Of a stretch of 46,310 nt of DNA, positions 15,030 through 22,059 are shown piece by piece. Location of the stretch: the IMG/VR virus record IMGVR_UViG_3300005466_000039, positions 1 through 46,310 of that record; one strand, given 5' to 3'. A program made the translations under genes and the position numbers. Source of the DNA: a virus. Positions within the stretch are counted from its first letter, which is position 1, and each line of letters starts with the position of its first letter. The notes below the pieces were generated by a model, which made no database searches, was not told the origin of the DNA, and saw only the letters and a program-made list of their open reading frames with translations.

Positions 15030-15244
15030 CCGAGGCCCGCCTCGTCCTGGCTTGGGCCGACAACGCCATCGTCGGCATGAAGGCGATCGAAGACCCGTAC
15101 CTGTGGGCGGGGCAAAACGCCGAGGCGCTCGGCCAGGTCGAGCGCGTGGCGCCGGCGGTGTTCGTCAAGATCCAGAAGGCGATCAAGGACCGCTGCGCCG
15201 AGCTGGGAATTTATCCTGTGCCGGAGGGCGTGATCCATGGCTGA
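15026..15244 (+). CDS. Hypothetical protein (72 aa)
   Basis: ATG 15026 overlaps the HerA stop as ATGA; a longer reading from 15014 is less likely. MTEARLVLAWADNAIVGMKA leads into a helical chain without Cys clusters or membrane segments, ending LGIYPVPEGVIHG. Overlaps the next gene by eight bases. Function unknown. Confidence 0.55.
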   Translation: MTEARLVLAWADNAIVGMKAIEDPYLWAGQNAEALGQVERVAPAVFVKIQKAIKDRCAELGIYPVPEGVIHG

Positions 15245-15431
15245 CACGCCTCCCGCTCGCCCCTTCGTCCTAACCGCTGACGCCATCAAAGGCCTGCGCT
15301 GGTCGATCGATCACAGCCGCGCGCGCGGCGAGCAGGTGATGCCAGTCGACCTGGTGACGCTGGAGTATCTCCTCGACCTGGCCGACGCGCAGATGATCCC
15401 GAAGGTGGAGGCGCGCCATGCCGATCTCTAA
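15237..15431 (+). CDS. Hypothetical protein (64 aa)
   Basis: ATG 15237, overlapping the genes on both sides. MADTPPARPFVLTADAIKGL, then two helices (LRWSIDHSRARGEQVMPVDLVTLEYLLDLADAQM). Acidic and small, with no known signature. It overlaps the HNH gene by 14 bases, so translation is probably coupled. Function unknown. Confidence 0.55.
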   Translation: MADTPPARPFVLTADAIKGLRWSIDHSRARGEQVMPVDLVTLEYLLDLADAQMIPKVEARHADL

Positions 15432-15774
15432 AGAGAAGCAGAAGCTCTACCCGGGCGGCTCCATCAACTCGAAGGAGTGGAAGGAAATCCGCGCCCGTGT
15501 CCTTAAGCGCGCCAACAACCGCTGCGAGGGCATGCACCTGTTCCCCAACTGCCGGGCCGAGAACGGCAAGCCGCATCCGGAGACGGCGTCGAAGGTGGTC
15601 CTCACGATCGCCCACCTCAACCACAACCCGGCCGAGAGCGACGACTTCAACCTTAAGGCCATGTGTCAGCGCTGCCATCTGAACTACGACGCACGGCACC
15701 ACGCTCAGAACGCCGCGGCCACACGGCGCGCGAAGTCGGCACAGCGGGACATGCTGGACGAGGTGCTGAAGTGA
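15418..15774 (+). CDS. HNH endonuclease (second HNH of the genome)
   Basis: 118 residues, ATG 15418. The core holds NNRCEGMHLFPNCRAENG, VVLTIAHLNHNP, NLKAMCQRCHLNYDARHH: a CxnC...CxxC zinc framework with the AHLNH catalytic stretch and a final HLNYDARHH, as in many phage HNH nucleases. It lacks the terminase-associated features of the HNH at the window ends. Here it lies in the recombination operon and may be a homing-type or DNA-processing nuclease. Family call is firm; role is open. Confidence 0.82.
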   Translation: MPISKEKQKLYPGGSINSKEWKEIRARVLKRANNRCEGMHLFPNCRAENGKPHPETASKVVLTIAHLNHNPAESDDFNLKAMCQRCHLNYDARHHAQNAAATRRAKSAQRDMLDEVLK

Positions 15775-16049
15775 AGAAGCTGGGAGCGCCCACCGCAGTC
15801 ATGCTTGAGGCCATGGCCGCCATGGAAGAGGCCGGGGCGCTCATCCGATTCCAGGGCGGGTTCTGGGCGAAGCCGACGGCTCCGCGCGACCACAACGGCG
15901 TGCCGGCCGGCTCGTTCGGAACCAACACGATCGAGGGTTGCGTCCGGCGGGGCCTCGCTCGCTACACGGAGCATCGCCGCGGGCGCGGTGGCGACTTCCC
16001 GATCCGCGCTGAGGTGGTGAAGGAACTGGGGCCGGGGGCTCTGAAGTAA
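15771..16049 (+). CDS. Hypothetical protein (92 aa), possible winged helix
   Basis: GTG 15771 overlaps the HNH stop (GTGA). MKKLGAPTAVMLEAMAAMEE, then GALIRFQGGFWAKPTAPRDH and SFGTNTIEGCVRRGLARYTE: helix, beta hairpin and helix as in a small winged-helix DNA-binding fold. The ribosome site is weak, so coupled translation is likely. Seen by eye only. Confidence 0.5.
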   Translation: MKKLGAPTAVMLEAMAAMEEAGALIRFQGGFWAKPTAPRDHNGVPAGSFGTNTIEGCVRRGLARYTEHRRGRGGDFPIRAEVVKELGPGALK

Positions 16050-16402
16050 TGGCCGGACCAAAAGCAGCCCTCGGATTCCGTAGCCGGACCGACGCCGTGA
16101 TCGCGCTTCGCGCACAGGGTAAGTCCACCGACGCGATCGCAGCGGCGCTGGGTATCCCCGCAAAGAACGTGATCGCGCTCGAGGCGTCCCGGGCGCGCCA
16201 GTCCGTCAGGGCGGGCCACCAGGTCGAGGGCGGACGGGCCGTTCTGTTCCCGGCGTATGTGCTCGATCGCCTCGGCCCCCATGCCGCTCGCCGCAACATG
16301 CCGGCCAACTCTCTCGCTCGTCTAATCGTGGAGACGGTCGTCGCCGCCGGGATGGTCGATGCGGTCATGGACGACGCTGACGACCTGCAGGAGGCAAGCT
16401 AA
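16049..16402 (+). CDS. Helix-turn-helix protein (117 aa)
   Basis: ATG 16049 overlaps the preceding stop (TAATG). FRSRTDAVIALRAQGKSTDA, then IAAALGIPAKNVIALEASRA is a clear helix-turn-helix of the resolvase/sigma-like kind. The C-terminal half has RRNMPANSLARLIVETVVAAG, a second helical DNA-binding or dimer element. It is probably an early regulator or DNA-binding accessory of the rightward operon. Target unknown. Confidence 0.6.
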   Translation: MAGPKAALGFRSRTDAVIALRAQGKSTDAIAAALGIPAKNVIALEASRARQSVRAGHQVEGGRAVLFPAYVLDRLGPHAARRNMPANSLARLIVETVVAAGMVDAVMDDADDLQEAS

Positions 16403-16404
16403 CC

Positions 16405-16830
16405 GTGGTTGCGTACTCCTTCCGCCCCCGCTTCATCGCGCCCATCTTGGCCGGCACGAAGCGCCAGACCATCCGCGGCGACCGCAAGCGACATGCCCGA
16501 CCAGGCGAAGAGCTGCAGCTGTTCACAGGCATGCGCACCCAGCATTGCAAGTTGATCGGCCGGGCTCTCGTCGAGGCAGTCCATCCGATCACGCTGTTCT
16601 TGGGCGACCACCCCCAGCGCGGCTGGTCGACGTCCTGGTCGGAGTCCTGCCCGGATCCGCGCTTCGCGACCTACGCGTGCTGGCCGAAGGACTGCAACGA
16701 GTTCGCCCGCCGAGACGGATTCAAGTCGTGGAAGGAGCTCGAGGCGTTCTGGGCCGCAGAGCACCCGGGGCTAGACCGCTTTGAGGGCGTCCTCATCCGC
16801 TGGGCTGATCTATTGCCGGTGGTCGTATGA
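16405..16830 (+). CDS. ASCH domain protein
   Basis: 141 residues from GTG 16405 with GGAGG about 10 bases upstream. FRPRFIAPILAGTKRQTIRG, then GEELQLFTGMRTQHCKLIGRA is the ASCH (PUA-like) signature, usually seen in RNA- or modified-base-related proteins. The rest carries WPKDCNEFARRDGFKSWKEL and ends FEGVLIRWADLLPVVV, a beta-rich end typical of the fold. ASCH proteins of phages have no settled role; nucleic-acid binding or hydrolysis of modified nucleosides is possible. Confidence 0.8.
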   Translation: MVAYSFRPRFIAPILAGTKRQTIRGDRKRHARPGEELQLFTGMRTQHCKLIGRALVEAVHPITLFLGDHPQRGWSTSWSESCPDPRFATYACWPKDCNEFARRDGFKSWKELEAFWAAEHPGLDRFEGVLIRWADLLPVVV

Positions 16831-17021
16831 CGCAGTTCATCCCCATGCCCTGGGACGAGCGTGCGCCCCGGTGGTCAGATGAAGAAGTTGCCGCAGGCCT
16901 GCGGCTAAAGGCAGGCGGTCTCGACTACCGCGAGGTGGCCGACGCATTGGCAGAGGCGGGCTTTCCGCCTCGGGACGAGACGGACGTGTCCTACAAGCTG
17001 CGCGCCAAGGTGGACGCATGA
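16827..17021 (+). CDS. Small SANT/Myb- or GcrA-like DNA-binding protein (64 aa)
   Basis: ATG 16827 in ATGA overlap. PRWSDEEVAAGLRLKAGGLD, then YREVADALAEAGFPPRDETDVSYKLRAKVD: a Trp-Ser-Asp-Glu-Glu start with a helix-turn-helix, recalling the N-terminal module of GcrA-type alphaproteobacterial regulators. It has only one domain. Could be an early regulator. Call is tentative. Confidence 0.45.
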   Translation: MTQFIPMPWDERAPRWSDEEVAAGLRLKAGGLDYREVADALAEAGFPPRDETDVSYKLRAKVDA

Positions 17022-17650
17022 AGCCCGCCACCACAGCCCGAGACCTTCGCGGAGACGCCATCCTCTGGCTGCGTGACCAGTGGCCGGACGCTGTGATCAT
17101 CCCTGAGCTGAGCGTGGCCAGCATGGGCGGCGCCCGGCTGGATCTCGCGGCCGTCACCCCCACCGAACTGATCGGTGTGGAGATCAAGGGCGAGGGCGAC
17201 AGCACGGCCCGCCTCGCCCTGCAGGGCATGCAGTACTCAGCGGTGTGCTCGCGGCTGTTCCTGCTGCCGTGCCCGAGCCTGCGCGAGAAGTGCGCGAAGG
17301 CGCGGCCGCCTGGGTGGCTAATGGCGACCAGCGAATGCGGTGACTGGTGGAAGAACACCAAGGGCGCGCGCTTTCAAGCGAGTTGGGATTTCGGCGAGGA
17401 CCACAAGCGCCTTCCGACCTCGCCGTATCGGTTGCTGGAGGTCCTGTGGGGCGACGAGCTAAAGTCGCTGGCGCGCGTGCTCGACGTCGATCCGAAGGAA
17501 CACCGCGGCCATCTGCTTCACCACCTGGCCGAGAACTTCCCCCTCGCCAAGATCCGCTCTGGCGTTCTCCGCCGGCTGTACCTGCGCCGCTGGGAGAGCG
17601 CCCGCTTCGGACGCACACCCGTGTGGAGGCCAAATGTCTCAGCCGCTTGA
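17018..17650 (+). CDS. PD-(D/E)XK nuclease-like protein
   Basis: 210 residues, ATG 17018 (ATGA). Residues about 15-75: RGDAILWLRDQWPDAVIIPE, then GARLDLAAVTPTELIGVEIKGEGDS, with the catalytic Asp in RLDL and E-x-K in VEIK, then RLALQGMQYSAVCSRLFLLP. This is the fold of MmcB/sce7726-type repair nucleases. The C-terminal half is helical and basic, possibly for DNA binding (HHLAENFPLAKIRSGVLRRLYLRRW). It probably acts on phage or host DNA. Exact subfamily not decided. Confidence 0.7.
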   Translation: MKPATTARDLRGDAILWLRDQWPDAVIIPELSVASMGGARLDLAAVTPTELIGVEIKGEGDSTARLALQGMQYSAVCSRLFLLPCPSLREKCAKARPPGWLMATSECGDWWKNTKGARFQASWDFGEDHKRLPTSPYRLLEVLWGDELKSLARVLDVDPKEHRGHLLHHLAENFPLAKIRSGVLRRLYLRRWESARFGRTPVWRPNVSAA

Positions 17651-17984
17651 GCTTGTCGTCATCCTGGATGCGGCGAAGTGGGGCACCGGCTGGTGTCGCG
17701 TGCCATTCTGCTATGGCTGGGCGCAGGACAACCTCTGCCAGTTTCACAGGGACCGGCTCTATCGGCTGACGGGTGAGCCGTTCCTGGACCTGGTGGACGA
17801 CTTTCCCAGTCACTCCGAGTGGGAAGCGGCCTATCGCGCTCACCGGGAGCGACAGCAATCGTGGGCGGCGTATCACCTGCTGATGTCCAGTCTCTGGCCG
17901 GGCCCGAACGCCGAGCAGCGGATCAAGAACGCCAAGCGGGAGAAGTCCTTGGCCGCCAGATGGGCGGAGGCAAACGACCGATGA
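17634..17984 (+). CDS. Hypothetical protein (116 aa)
   Basis: ATG 17634, 17 bases inside the nuclease gene. MSQPLELVVILDAAKWGTGW, then CRVPFCYGWAQDNLCQFHRD: three Cys and one His could bind zinc. The second half is helical and charged (YRAHRERQQSWAAYHLLMSSL and a Lys/Arg-rich end). No known family. Ends in ATGA overlap with the next gene. Confidence 0.55.
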   Translation: MSQPLELVVILDAAKWGTGWCRVPFCYGWAQDNLCQFHRDRLYRLTGEPFLDLVDDFPSHSEWEAAYRAHRERQQSWAAYHLLMSSLWPGPNAEQRIKNAKREKSLAARWAEANDR

Positions 17985-18178
17985 CCGGCCGCCCCGAAGA
18001 TGTATCCGGAGATCTGGACTACGACTGCCTCGAGGCAGCACGTCGCTACTGCAAGGACCACACCGACTTCCTGCCCGGTCACCACTTGGTCACGGCGATC
18101 GTGGAAGGCTTCCTGCTCGCCAAAGCAGAGCGCGGGCGCATGCTGTTCGAGGTGGAGGAGGACGAAAACGGTGGCTGA
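17981..18178 (+). CDS. Hypothetical protein (65 aa)
   Basis: ATG 17981 (ATGA). Acidic and mostly helical: DLDYDCLEAARRYCKDHTDF, then LVTAIVEGFLLAKAERGRML, and an acidic tail (FEVEEDENGG). Eight bases overlap the next gene. Nothing in it reveals a function. Confidence 0.5.
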   Translation: MTGRPEDVSGDLDYDCLEAARRYCKDHTDFLPGHHLVTAIVEGFLLAKAERGRMLFEVEEDENGG

Positions 18179-18407
18179 CTTCGGTTGGAGCGATCCCAGG
18201 GGGACGAGCTGCTTTGAGTGCCGGTTCTGGGGCCAACGACGTGGCTCAGCCCACAGCGGCGAGTGCCGACGGCTAAGTCCCGTCGCCGAACCTGATGATG
18301 AGAGATTGGCGTCTTGGCCCCGCACAGGCGCATCGGACTGGTGTGGCGCGTTTGAACGAGCGCTTCCTGGGGAGATCGCGGAGCGCGAAGAGGTTCGTCG
18401 GCTATGA
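18171..18407 (+). CDS. Small Cys-rich phage protein (DWCGxF type)
   Basis: 78 residues from GTG 18171. SCFECRFWGQRRGSAHSGEC, then RRLSP, and later WPRTGASDWCGAFE: four Cys in the order CxxC...C...C with DWCGAF. This layout recurs in short proteins of alphaproteobacterial phages and looks like a small zinc-binding fold. No function known. It overlaps the next gene by four bases. Confidence 0.6.
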   Translation: MADFGWSDPRGTSCFECRFWGQRRGSAHSGECRRLSPVAEPDDERLASWPRTGASDWCGAFERALPGEIAEREEVRRL

Positions 18408-18574
18408 CGCAGCCCAGCCCCGAAGAACGGTTCGTGCGATGGCTTCTTGAATGTGCGCGACAGTGCCGGATTGACACGCAGTGGGATCCCGCTGCCCGTC
18501 GCGCGGCGTTTACTGCGGTCGACATCGAGATCACTCGGGCACTGCTCCGCCTAGATAGGGGCAAGGACCGGTGA
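18404..18574 (+). CDS. Hypothetical protein (56 aa)
   Basis: ATG 18404 (ATGA). MTQPSPEERFVRWLLECARQ, then a helix with TAVDIEITRALLRLDRGKDR. Two predicted helices, no motif. Overlaps on both sides support that it is translated. Function unknown. Confidence 0.5.
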   Translation: MTQPSPEERFVRWLLECARQCRIDTQWDPAARRAAFTAVDIEITRALLRLDRGKDR

Positions 18575-19074
18575 GTCGTATTGAGCCTCTCTACGCCTCA
18601 GAGGGCCTCTCCCGCGTGGAGGCCGCCCGCTATGTCGGCGTCGGCGCCACAACCTTCGACGCTCTTGTGGATAAGGGCGAGATGCCCCCCGCGCGCTGGG
18701 GCCTTCACTGGTCGAGGGCCACGCTCGACGCGTGGCTAAAGCAACTACCGCTTGATCCCCCCGGCCCGTGGCCCGTCGAGCCCTGCGTTTACTTCCTCTG
18801 CATGGAAAGAGCGCCTTACGTTAAAGTCGGACACGCCACGCGGATCGCCACCCGCCGCTTGGATCTGCAGGTCGGAAACCCGGAGCGGTTGTTGTTGCTA
18901 GCGACGCTCCCTGGCTCCTTGCAAGACGAGAGCAGTTTCCATCGCGCGCTGGGCCCCTTCCGTTCGGTGGGAGAATGGTTCCACAGCGGCATATGGGTCG
19001 ACGAGGTCCTGATCGGGGTCGGCCGGCGCGAGGGTACAGAGGCAATCCTCAACCGGATAAGGGCTACCCGATGA
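18571..19074 (+). CDS. AlpA/excisionase-type helix-turn-helix fused to a GIY-YIG (T5orf172-like) nuclease domain
   Basis: 167 residues from GTG 18571 (GTGA). Residues 8-55 (ASEGLSRVEAARYVGVGATT, then FDALVDKGEMPPARWGLHWSRATLDAWL) are a MerR/AlpA-type winged helix. Residues about 73-150 (CVYFLCMERAPYVKVGHATR, LDLQVGNPERLLLLATLPG, ESSFHRALGPFRSVGEWFH) match the T5orf172/MUG113 branch of GIY-YIG nucleases. The fusion suggests a nuclease guided by a sequence-specific head. It sits directly upstream of the probable excisionase and integrase, so a site-specific recombination or immunity role is possible. Confidence 0.7.
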   Translation: MSRIEPLYASEGLSRVEAARYVGVGATTFDALVDKGEMPPARWGLHWSRATLDAWLKQLPLDPPGPWPVEPCVYFLCMERAPYVKVGHATRIATRRLDLQVGNPERLLLLATLPGSLQDESSFHRALGPFRSVGEWFHSGIWVDEVLIGVGRREGTEAILNRIRATR

Positions 19075-19490
19075 GCGCCCTGGAGCCCCTGTACACACTT
19101 GCGGAAGCCGCCGCCGCATTGCAGGTCACAACTTCCGACGTGGCCGATCCGGCCCGTTGGGTCCGGGACAAGGCCAGAGAGCTGCGGCTGGATGTGGTGA
19201 AGGTGGGCAGAACGCCGAAGCTCCCCGAGCGGAGCCTGAAGGCGTTGAGGGAGCTTACGACATGTCGCTTCGACTCTGGCGTCGGCGAGACGGCCGAAGT
19301 GGAAATTGGTACGTCATCGGGTCCGTCCCGGTCTGGAGAGACGGTCGGGTTCGCCAGGTCCGCCTCAAGCAGACGAGCACTCGAACGACTGACAAAGTCG
19401 AAGCCGAGGCCGTCCTCCTCCAGATCGCCCAGCGCTACCAGCGGGGCAACATCGAGAACCGGGACGCGCCCCCCACTGTCGGTGATCTGA
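19071..19490 (+). CDS. Probable excisionase-like protein overlapping the integrase
   Basis: ATG 19071 (ATGA). The first 62 residues (MSALEPLYTLAEAAAALQVT, then a basic part with DVVKVGRTPKLPERSLKALREL) form a small winged helix like those of excisionases. Its opening resembles that of the preceding gene (EPLY, then a helix-turn-helix). The remaining 76 codons overlap the integrase gene in another frame and are Ser/Arg-rich, so only the first part may be a folded domain. A sequence error shortening a natural stop cannot be excluded. Confidence 0.5.
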   Translation: MSALEPLYTLAEAAAALQVTTSDVADPARWVRDKARELRLDVVKVGRTPKLPERSLKALRELTTCRFDSGVGETAEVEIGTSSGPSRSGETVGFARSASSRRALERLTKSKPRPSSSRSPSATSGATSRTGTRPPLSVI

Positions 19491-20332
19491 TCAACGCCTA
19501 CCTAGATGCGGGCAAGTCCGACCGCTACCTCCTGCCGATCCTGCGCGCGCTCGGGGACCTCGAAGTGCCGGCGCTGACCCAGGCGAAGATCGACGAGACC
19601 GGGCGCAAGGCGTACCCGAGCGTCAAGCCGCCCACCCTGCGCCGCCAGTGGCATGGCCGCATCCAGGCGGTCCTGCACCACTCGAAGATCCGCCTCGACC
19701 TCACCCTCCCTGCTGCATCCACAGCGACGACACGTTGGTGCACGCCCGCCCAGGCGGAGCAGATCGTCCGACAGTGCGCCGCTGGGCGCCGCCGGGACCC
19801 CTGGGCGCCGGCGATGGCCGAGTTCCTCTTCGGGACCGGCTGCCGCACCAGCGAGGCCCTGGGGCTCAAGACGGAAGATGTCAGCCTCGAATACGGCACC
19901 GTCACCCTGCGCAATACCAAGAACGGCCACGAGCGCACCGTCGCCCTGCAGCCGCGGACGATCGCCGCGCTGGCTCGCCTGCCGAACCTCGACAAGCCCG
20001 GCCGCGTGTTCAAGAAGGCCGGCGGCGGCGACTATGTGGAGCGCGCGGATCCTGCCGGTGCCAAGCTTCACTTCCTCCGGGCAGCCGCCACACGCGCGGG
20101 GCTCGCCGTGTTTAACCCGCACATGACCCGCCACACCTTCGCGACCTGGTTCTACTGCCAGACGAAGGATGCGCTCCGTCTCAAGGACCAGGGCGGCTGG
20201 CGCACGGACGTGGCCATGCAGCGCTACACGCATCTGGTCCCGGCAAAGGTCGGCCTCGACGCAATCGCGCTGGGCTGGGACTTCCGCGAGCGCGCGATCG
20301 AGACACCGGCTGAGGAGAAGCGGCATGCGTGA
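19262..20332 (+). CDS. int: Tyrosine site-specific integrase
   Basis: 356 residues, ATG 19262. Arm-binding N-terminus (MSLRLWRRRDGRSGNWYVIG), core-binding domain about 85-160, catalytic domain from about 175. Catalytic residues: Arg in GTGCRTSEALGL, Lys in RNTKNGHERTVAL, H-x-x-R in PHMTRHTFATWF, Trp in DQGGWRTD, and the nucleophile Tyr in MQRYTHL. It would recombine attP, 150 bp downstream, with the host tRNA-Ser gene. It is the last gene of the recombination operon from PR and may overlap its excisionase. Confidence 0.93.
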   Translation: MSLRLWRRRDGRSGNWYVIGSVPVWRDGRVRQVRLKQTSTRTTDKVEAEAVLLQIAQRYQRGNIENRDAPPTVGDLINAYLDAGKSDRYLLPILRALGDLEVPALTQAKIDETGRKAYPSVKPPTLRRQWHGRIQAVLHHSKIRLDLTLPAASTATTRWCTPAQAEQIVRQCAAGRRRDPWAPAMAEFLFGTGCRTSEALGLKTEDVSLEYGTVTLRNTKNGHERTVALQPRTIAALARLPNLDKPGRVFKKAGGGDYVERADPAGAKLHFLRAAATRAGLAVFNPHMTRHTFATWFYCQTKDALRLKDQGGWRTDVAMQRYTHLVPAKVGLDAIALGWDFRERAIETPAEEKRHA

Positions 20333-20354
20333 ACGCTGCCGGAACATGCTCCAC

Positions 20355-20394
20355 CACGACTCCAACAACTCTGGTCGGATGTTCGCGAGTCGTG
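20355..20394. repeat. Inverted repeat between integrase and attP
   Basis: Perfect 8-bp arms CACGACTC (20355-20362) and GAGTCGTG (20387-20394) with a 24-base spacer, 23 bases after the integrase stop. It may be an arm-type binding site pair or part of a weak terminator; no T-run follows. Confidence 0.35.
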
Positions 20395-20481
20395 CTGGCG
20401 CCAGCCGTCACGAAGCGTCGGCGTTTAACGAGCGCGCTAACTCGACGCTGGGCGGAATTCCCTTTGATTATCTGGGCCAGC

Positions 20482-20544
20482 TGGCGGAGAGGATGAGATT
20501 CGAACTCACGATAGGGTTACCCCTATACGCCCTTAGCAGGGGCG
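20482..20544 (-). other. attP: attP core: 3' part of tRNA-Ser(GCU)
   Basis: Read on the minus strand, 20544 to 20482 gives the anticodon stem (CGCCC/GGGCG) with loop CTGCTAA (anticodon GCU at 20537-20535), a long variable arm, the T-loop stretch GTTCGAATC, the acceptor half and a final CCA. The D-arm and 5' acceptor strand are absent, so it is no tRNA gene but the segment that rebuilds the host gene on integration. The 288 bases from 20333 to 20620 hold this site and no gene. Target: a host tRNA-Ser(GCU) gene. Confidence 0.88.
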
Positions 20545-20620
20545 CGTGGCGCGTCTCCAGCGAGTTGTTTACGCTCCTCTTTTCTGGAGCCCCTCTGGCC
20601 ACTCCAACCGGATTCCAACC

Positions 20621-20890
20621 ATGCCCGCCCTCTATCGCTTTGTGATCGGCAAGGAAGAGTTCGTCCTGCCGGGCCGCGTCGAGAAGGCCGAAGGCGTCTT
20701 TGTCCTGATCATCCAAGCAAGCCTCGACCAGGCGATGCAGATCCGCGGCGTGGGCGTGAAGGCGGAGCGGAAGGCCCGCGTCGAGGTCATCGTGGGCGAC
20801 AAGGTCGTGGCCGTGATGCCCATGCTGAGTGTCGAGGTGGGCAAGCCCGCTGGCGGGTCCAAAGTCGACCTGTGGATCATTGTCGGTTGA
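20621..20890 (+). CDS. Hypothetical protein (89 aa)
   Basis: ATG 20621; an upstream in-frame extension would run into attP and was rejected. MPALYRFVIGKEEFVLPGRV, then EGVFVLIIQASLDQAMQIRG and alternating beta-like stretches (KARVEVIVGDKVVAVMPMLSVEVG). A small beta-rich soluble protein. First gene after attP, so it would be on the other side of the genome from int in the prophage. Function unknown; possibly expressed from the host side in the lysogen. Confidence 0.55.
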   Translation: MPALYRFVIGKEEFVLPGRVEKAEGVFVLIIQASLDQAMQIRGVGVKAERKARVEVIVGDKVVAVMPMLSVEVGKPAGGSKVDLWIIVG

Positions 20891-20923
20891 CTCCCTCCGC
20901 CTGGGCGCCGTTTCGTCCTGGCC

Positions 20924-21154
20924 ATGTCCGAGCCCGAGCGCATCGCAGAGCTGCTGTCCGACGGGACGGACCTGGCTGCCGCCGCTCTTCTGGTCGCCAC
21001 CTATCGCGGCGAGGCGCCGAGGCGGTCTCACGAGGATGGGGACCTGTGGGAGCAGCTGCTGGCCCTGGGCTGCCTTATACACGATCGGATCACACCACTG
21101 GGCGCGCAGGTGGCGATGCGTCTCGAGGCGCTCCACTTTGGGGAGCGAGACTGA
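20924..21154 (+). CDS. Hypothetical protein (76 aa)
   Basis: ATG 20924. Helical and acidic (ERIAELLSDGTDLAAAALLV, then LWEQLLALGCLIHDRITPLG). It ends in TGATG overlap with the next gene. No motif. Codon use matches neighbouring genes. Confidence 0.5.
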   Translation: MSEPERIAELLSDGTDLAAAALLVATYRGEAPRRSHEDGDLWEQLLALGCLIHDRITPLGAQVAMRLEALHFGERD

Positions 21155-21375
21155 TGCGATGCAAGGGCGGCAGCTGGGACGGCGAAGTCGTTGCGGGGCA
21201 CCCGCACAAGACGCGCAAGCTGGTGCAGTTCGTGCGCAAGCCGGACGGCCAGCAGGATCAATCGAAGTTCGAAACCTACATTCGCGAAACGCCGGGCGGC
21301 GACTGGATGTTCGCCCACCCGGGCACGACATCCGACGCGGATGGCCCCTGGCATTTCCCGGAGGCCGAGCGATGA
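21154..21375 (+). CDS. Hypothetical protein (73 aa)
   Basis: ATG 21154 in TGATG overlap. MRCKGGSWDGEVVAGHPHKT, then LVQFVRKPDGQQDQSKFETY and a tail with WHFPEAER. Mainly beta-like and basic, no known domain. Overlaps the next start by ATGA, so the group 20924-21560 is one translational unit. Confidence 0.5.
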   Translation: MRCKGGSWDGEVVAGHPHKTRKLVQFVRKPDGQQDQSKFETYIRETPGGDWMFAHPGTTSDADGPWHFPEAER

Positions 21376-21560
21376 AGAAGCTGGAGGTCGGTGACCGCGT
21401 GAAGGTCGGAGAGACGGGCCCTGTGTTCGAGGTCATCGAGGTCGATCCTCCGAACGCCGCGCCAGCGAAGCCATCGACCTATTGCGTCCTGATCAACCCG
21501 GAGAGCGGCGGCGGACCTGCCCAGATTTATGGGAACCACCGGCTGATCCCGGTCGACTGA
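21372..21560 (+). CDS. Hypothetical protein (62 aa)
   Basis: ATG 21372 (ATGA). MKKLEVGDRVKVGETGPVFE, then VIEVDPPNAAPAKPSTYCVL and GNHRLIPVD: a small beta-barrel-like layout of the SH3/KOW type, opening with a GDxVKV motif. Last gene of the group after attP; 180 bp without a gene follow. Confidence 0.5.
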   Translation: MKKLEVGDRVKVGETGPVFEVIEVDPPNAAPAKPSTYCVLINPESGGGPAQIYGNHRLIPVD

Positions 21561-21577
21561 CTGCGCGCTCAGCCGAT

Positions 21578-21617
21578 TGTTTCAAGACGTGATCGCATGT
21601 TTCAACAGATGTGATCG
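21578..21617. repeat. Short tandem direct repeat in the gap before the last rightward gene
   Basis: TGTTTCAAGACGTGATCG (21578-21595) and TGTTTCAACAGATGTGATCG (21598-21617) are near-identical except for two inserted bases and one substitution. They lie in the 183-bp gap between 21560 and 21744, together with TAACGCCG/TAACGGCG. This may be a regulator-binding pair of the next gene; no clear promoter is visible. Confidence 0.4.
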
Positions 21618-21743
21618 GTCTTCGCCCGCTTATGGGAAAGTAACGCCGAGTGTAACGGCGAAGCGTGCCGTGCTCTGAGCTACCTTCGACTTGCCCACCG
21701 CTGGCTTCGGCCCGGGGGCATCCCTCAAAACTGGATATTTGAC

Positions 21744-22058
21744 ATGAAAGCCCACGCATGGGTTCGCGCGCTCCTCGCGTGCAACCTCCTGACCTTCGCC
21801 GTGCTGATCGGCTGCGGATACGCCCTCGCCACTGGGGCCCCGGCAGAGATCCTCGGCGCGGTGGTCGCCACTCTCGCGGCCACCTTCCTCGTCCTCAACT
21901 TCGCCACCCTCCGCCTTGCGGACGGCAAATGGGAAGAAGAGGCGCCCGCTGCCACCCCCGGCAAAAGGCGCAAGCGCAAGACGGCCTCGTCCGTCACCTG
22001 GCGCGCTGACTGGAACAGGAAGACGGAGGCGGACGCCAACCGCCGAGCCCTGAACTAA
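21744..22058 (+). CDS. Membrane protein (104 aa)
   Basis: ATG 21744. Residues 8-55 form two transmembrane segments (LLACNLLTFAVLIGCGYALA, then LGAVVATLAATFLVLNFATL). The C-terminal half is basic and disordered (GKRRKRKTASSVTW). It stands alone after a 183-bp gap and is followed by a strong terminator, so it may have its own promoter and be expressed in the lysogen. Role unknown. Confidence 0.6.
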   Translation: MKAHAWVRALLACNLLTFAVLIGCGYALATGAPAEILGAVVATLAATFLVLNFATLRLADGKWEEEAPAATPGKRRKRKTASSVTWRADWNRKTEADANRRALN

Positions 22059-22059
22059 A

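Noticed and set aside
20482-20560. Complete tRNA-Ser gene
   Set aside because: Only the anticodon arm to CCA is present. The D-arm and 5' acceptor strand are absent, so it is an attP segment.
21736-21746. TTTGACATG as a -35 element
   Set aside because: The TTGACA overlaps the start codon of the gene at 21744, so it cannot drive that gene, and no gene starts within range after it.
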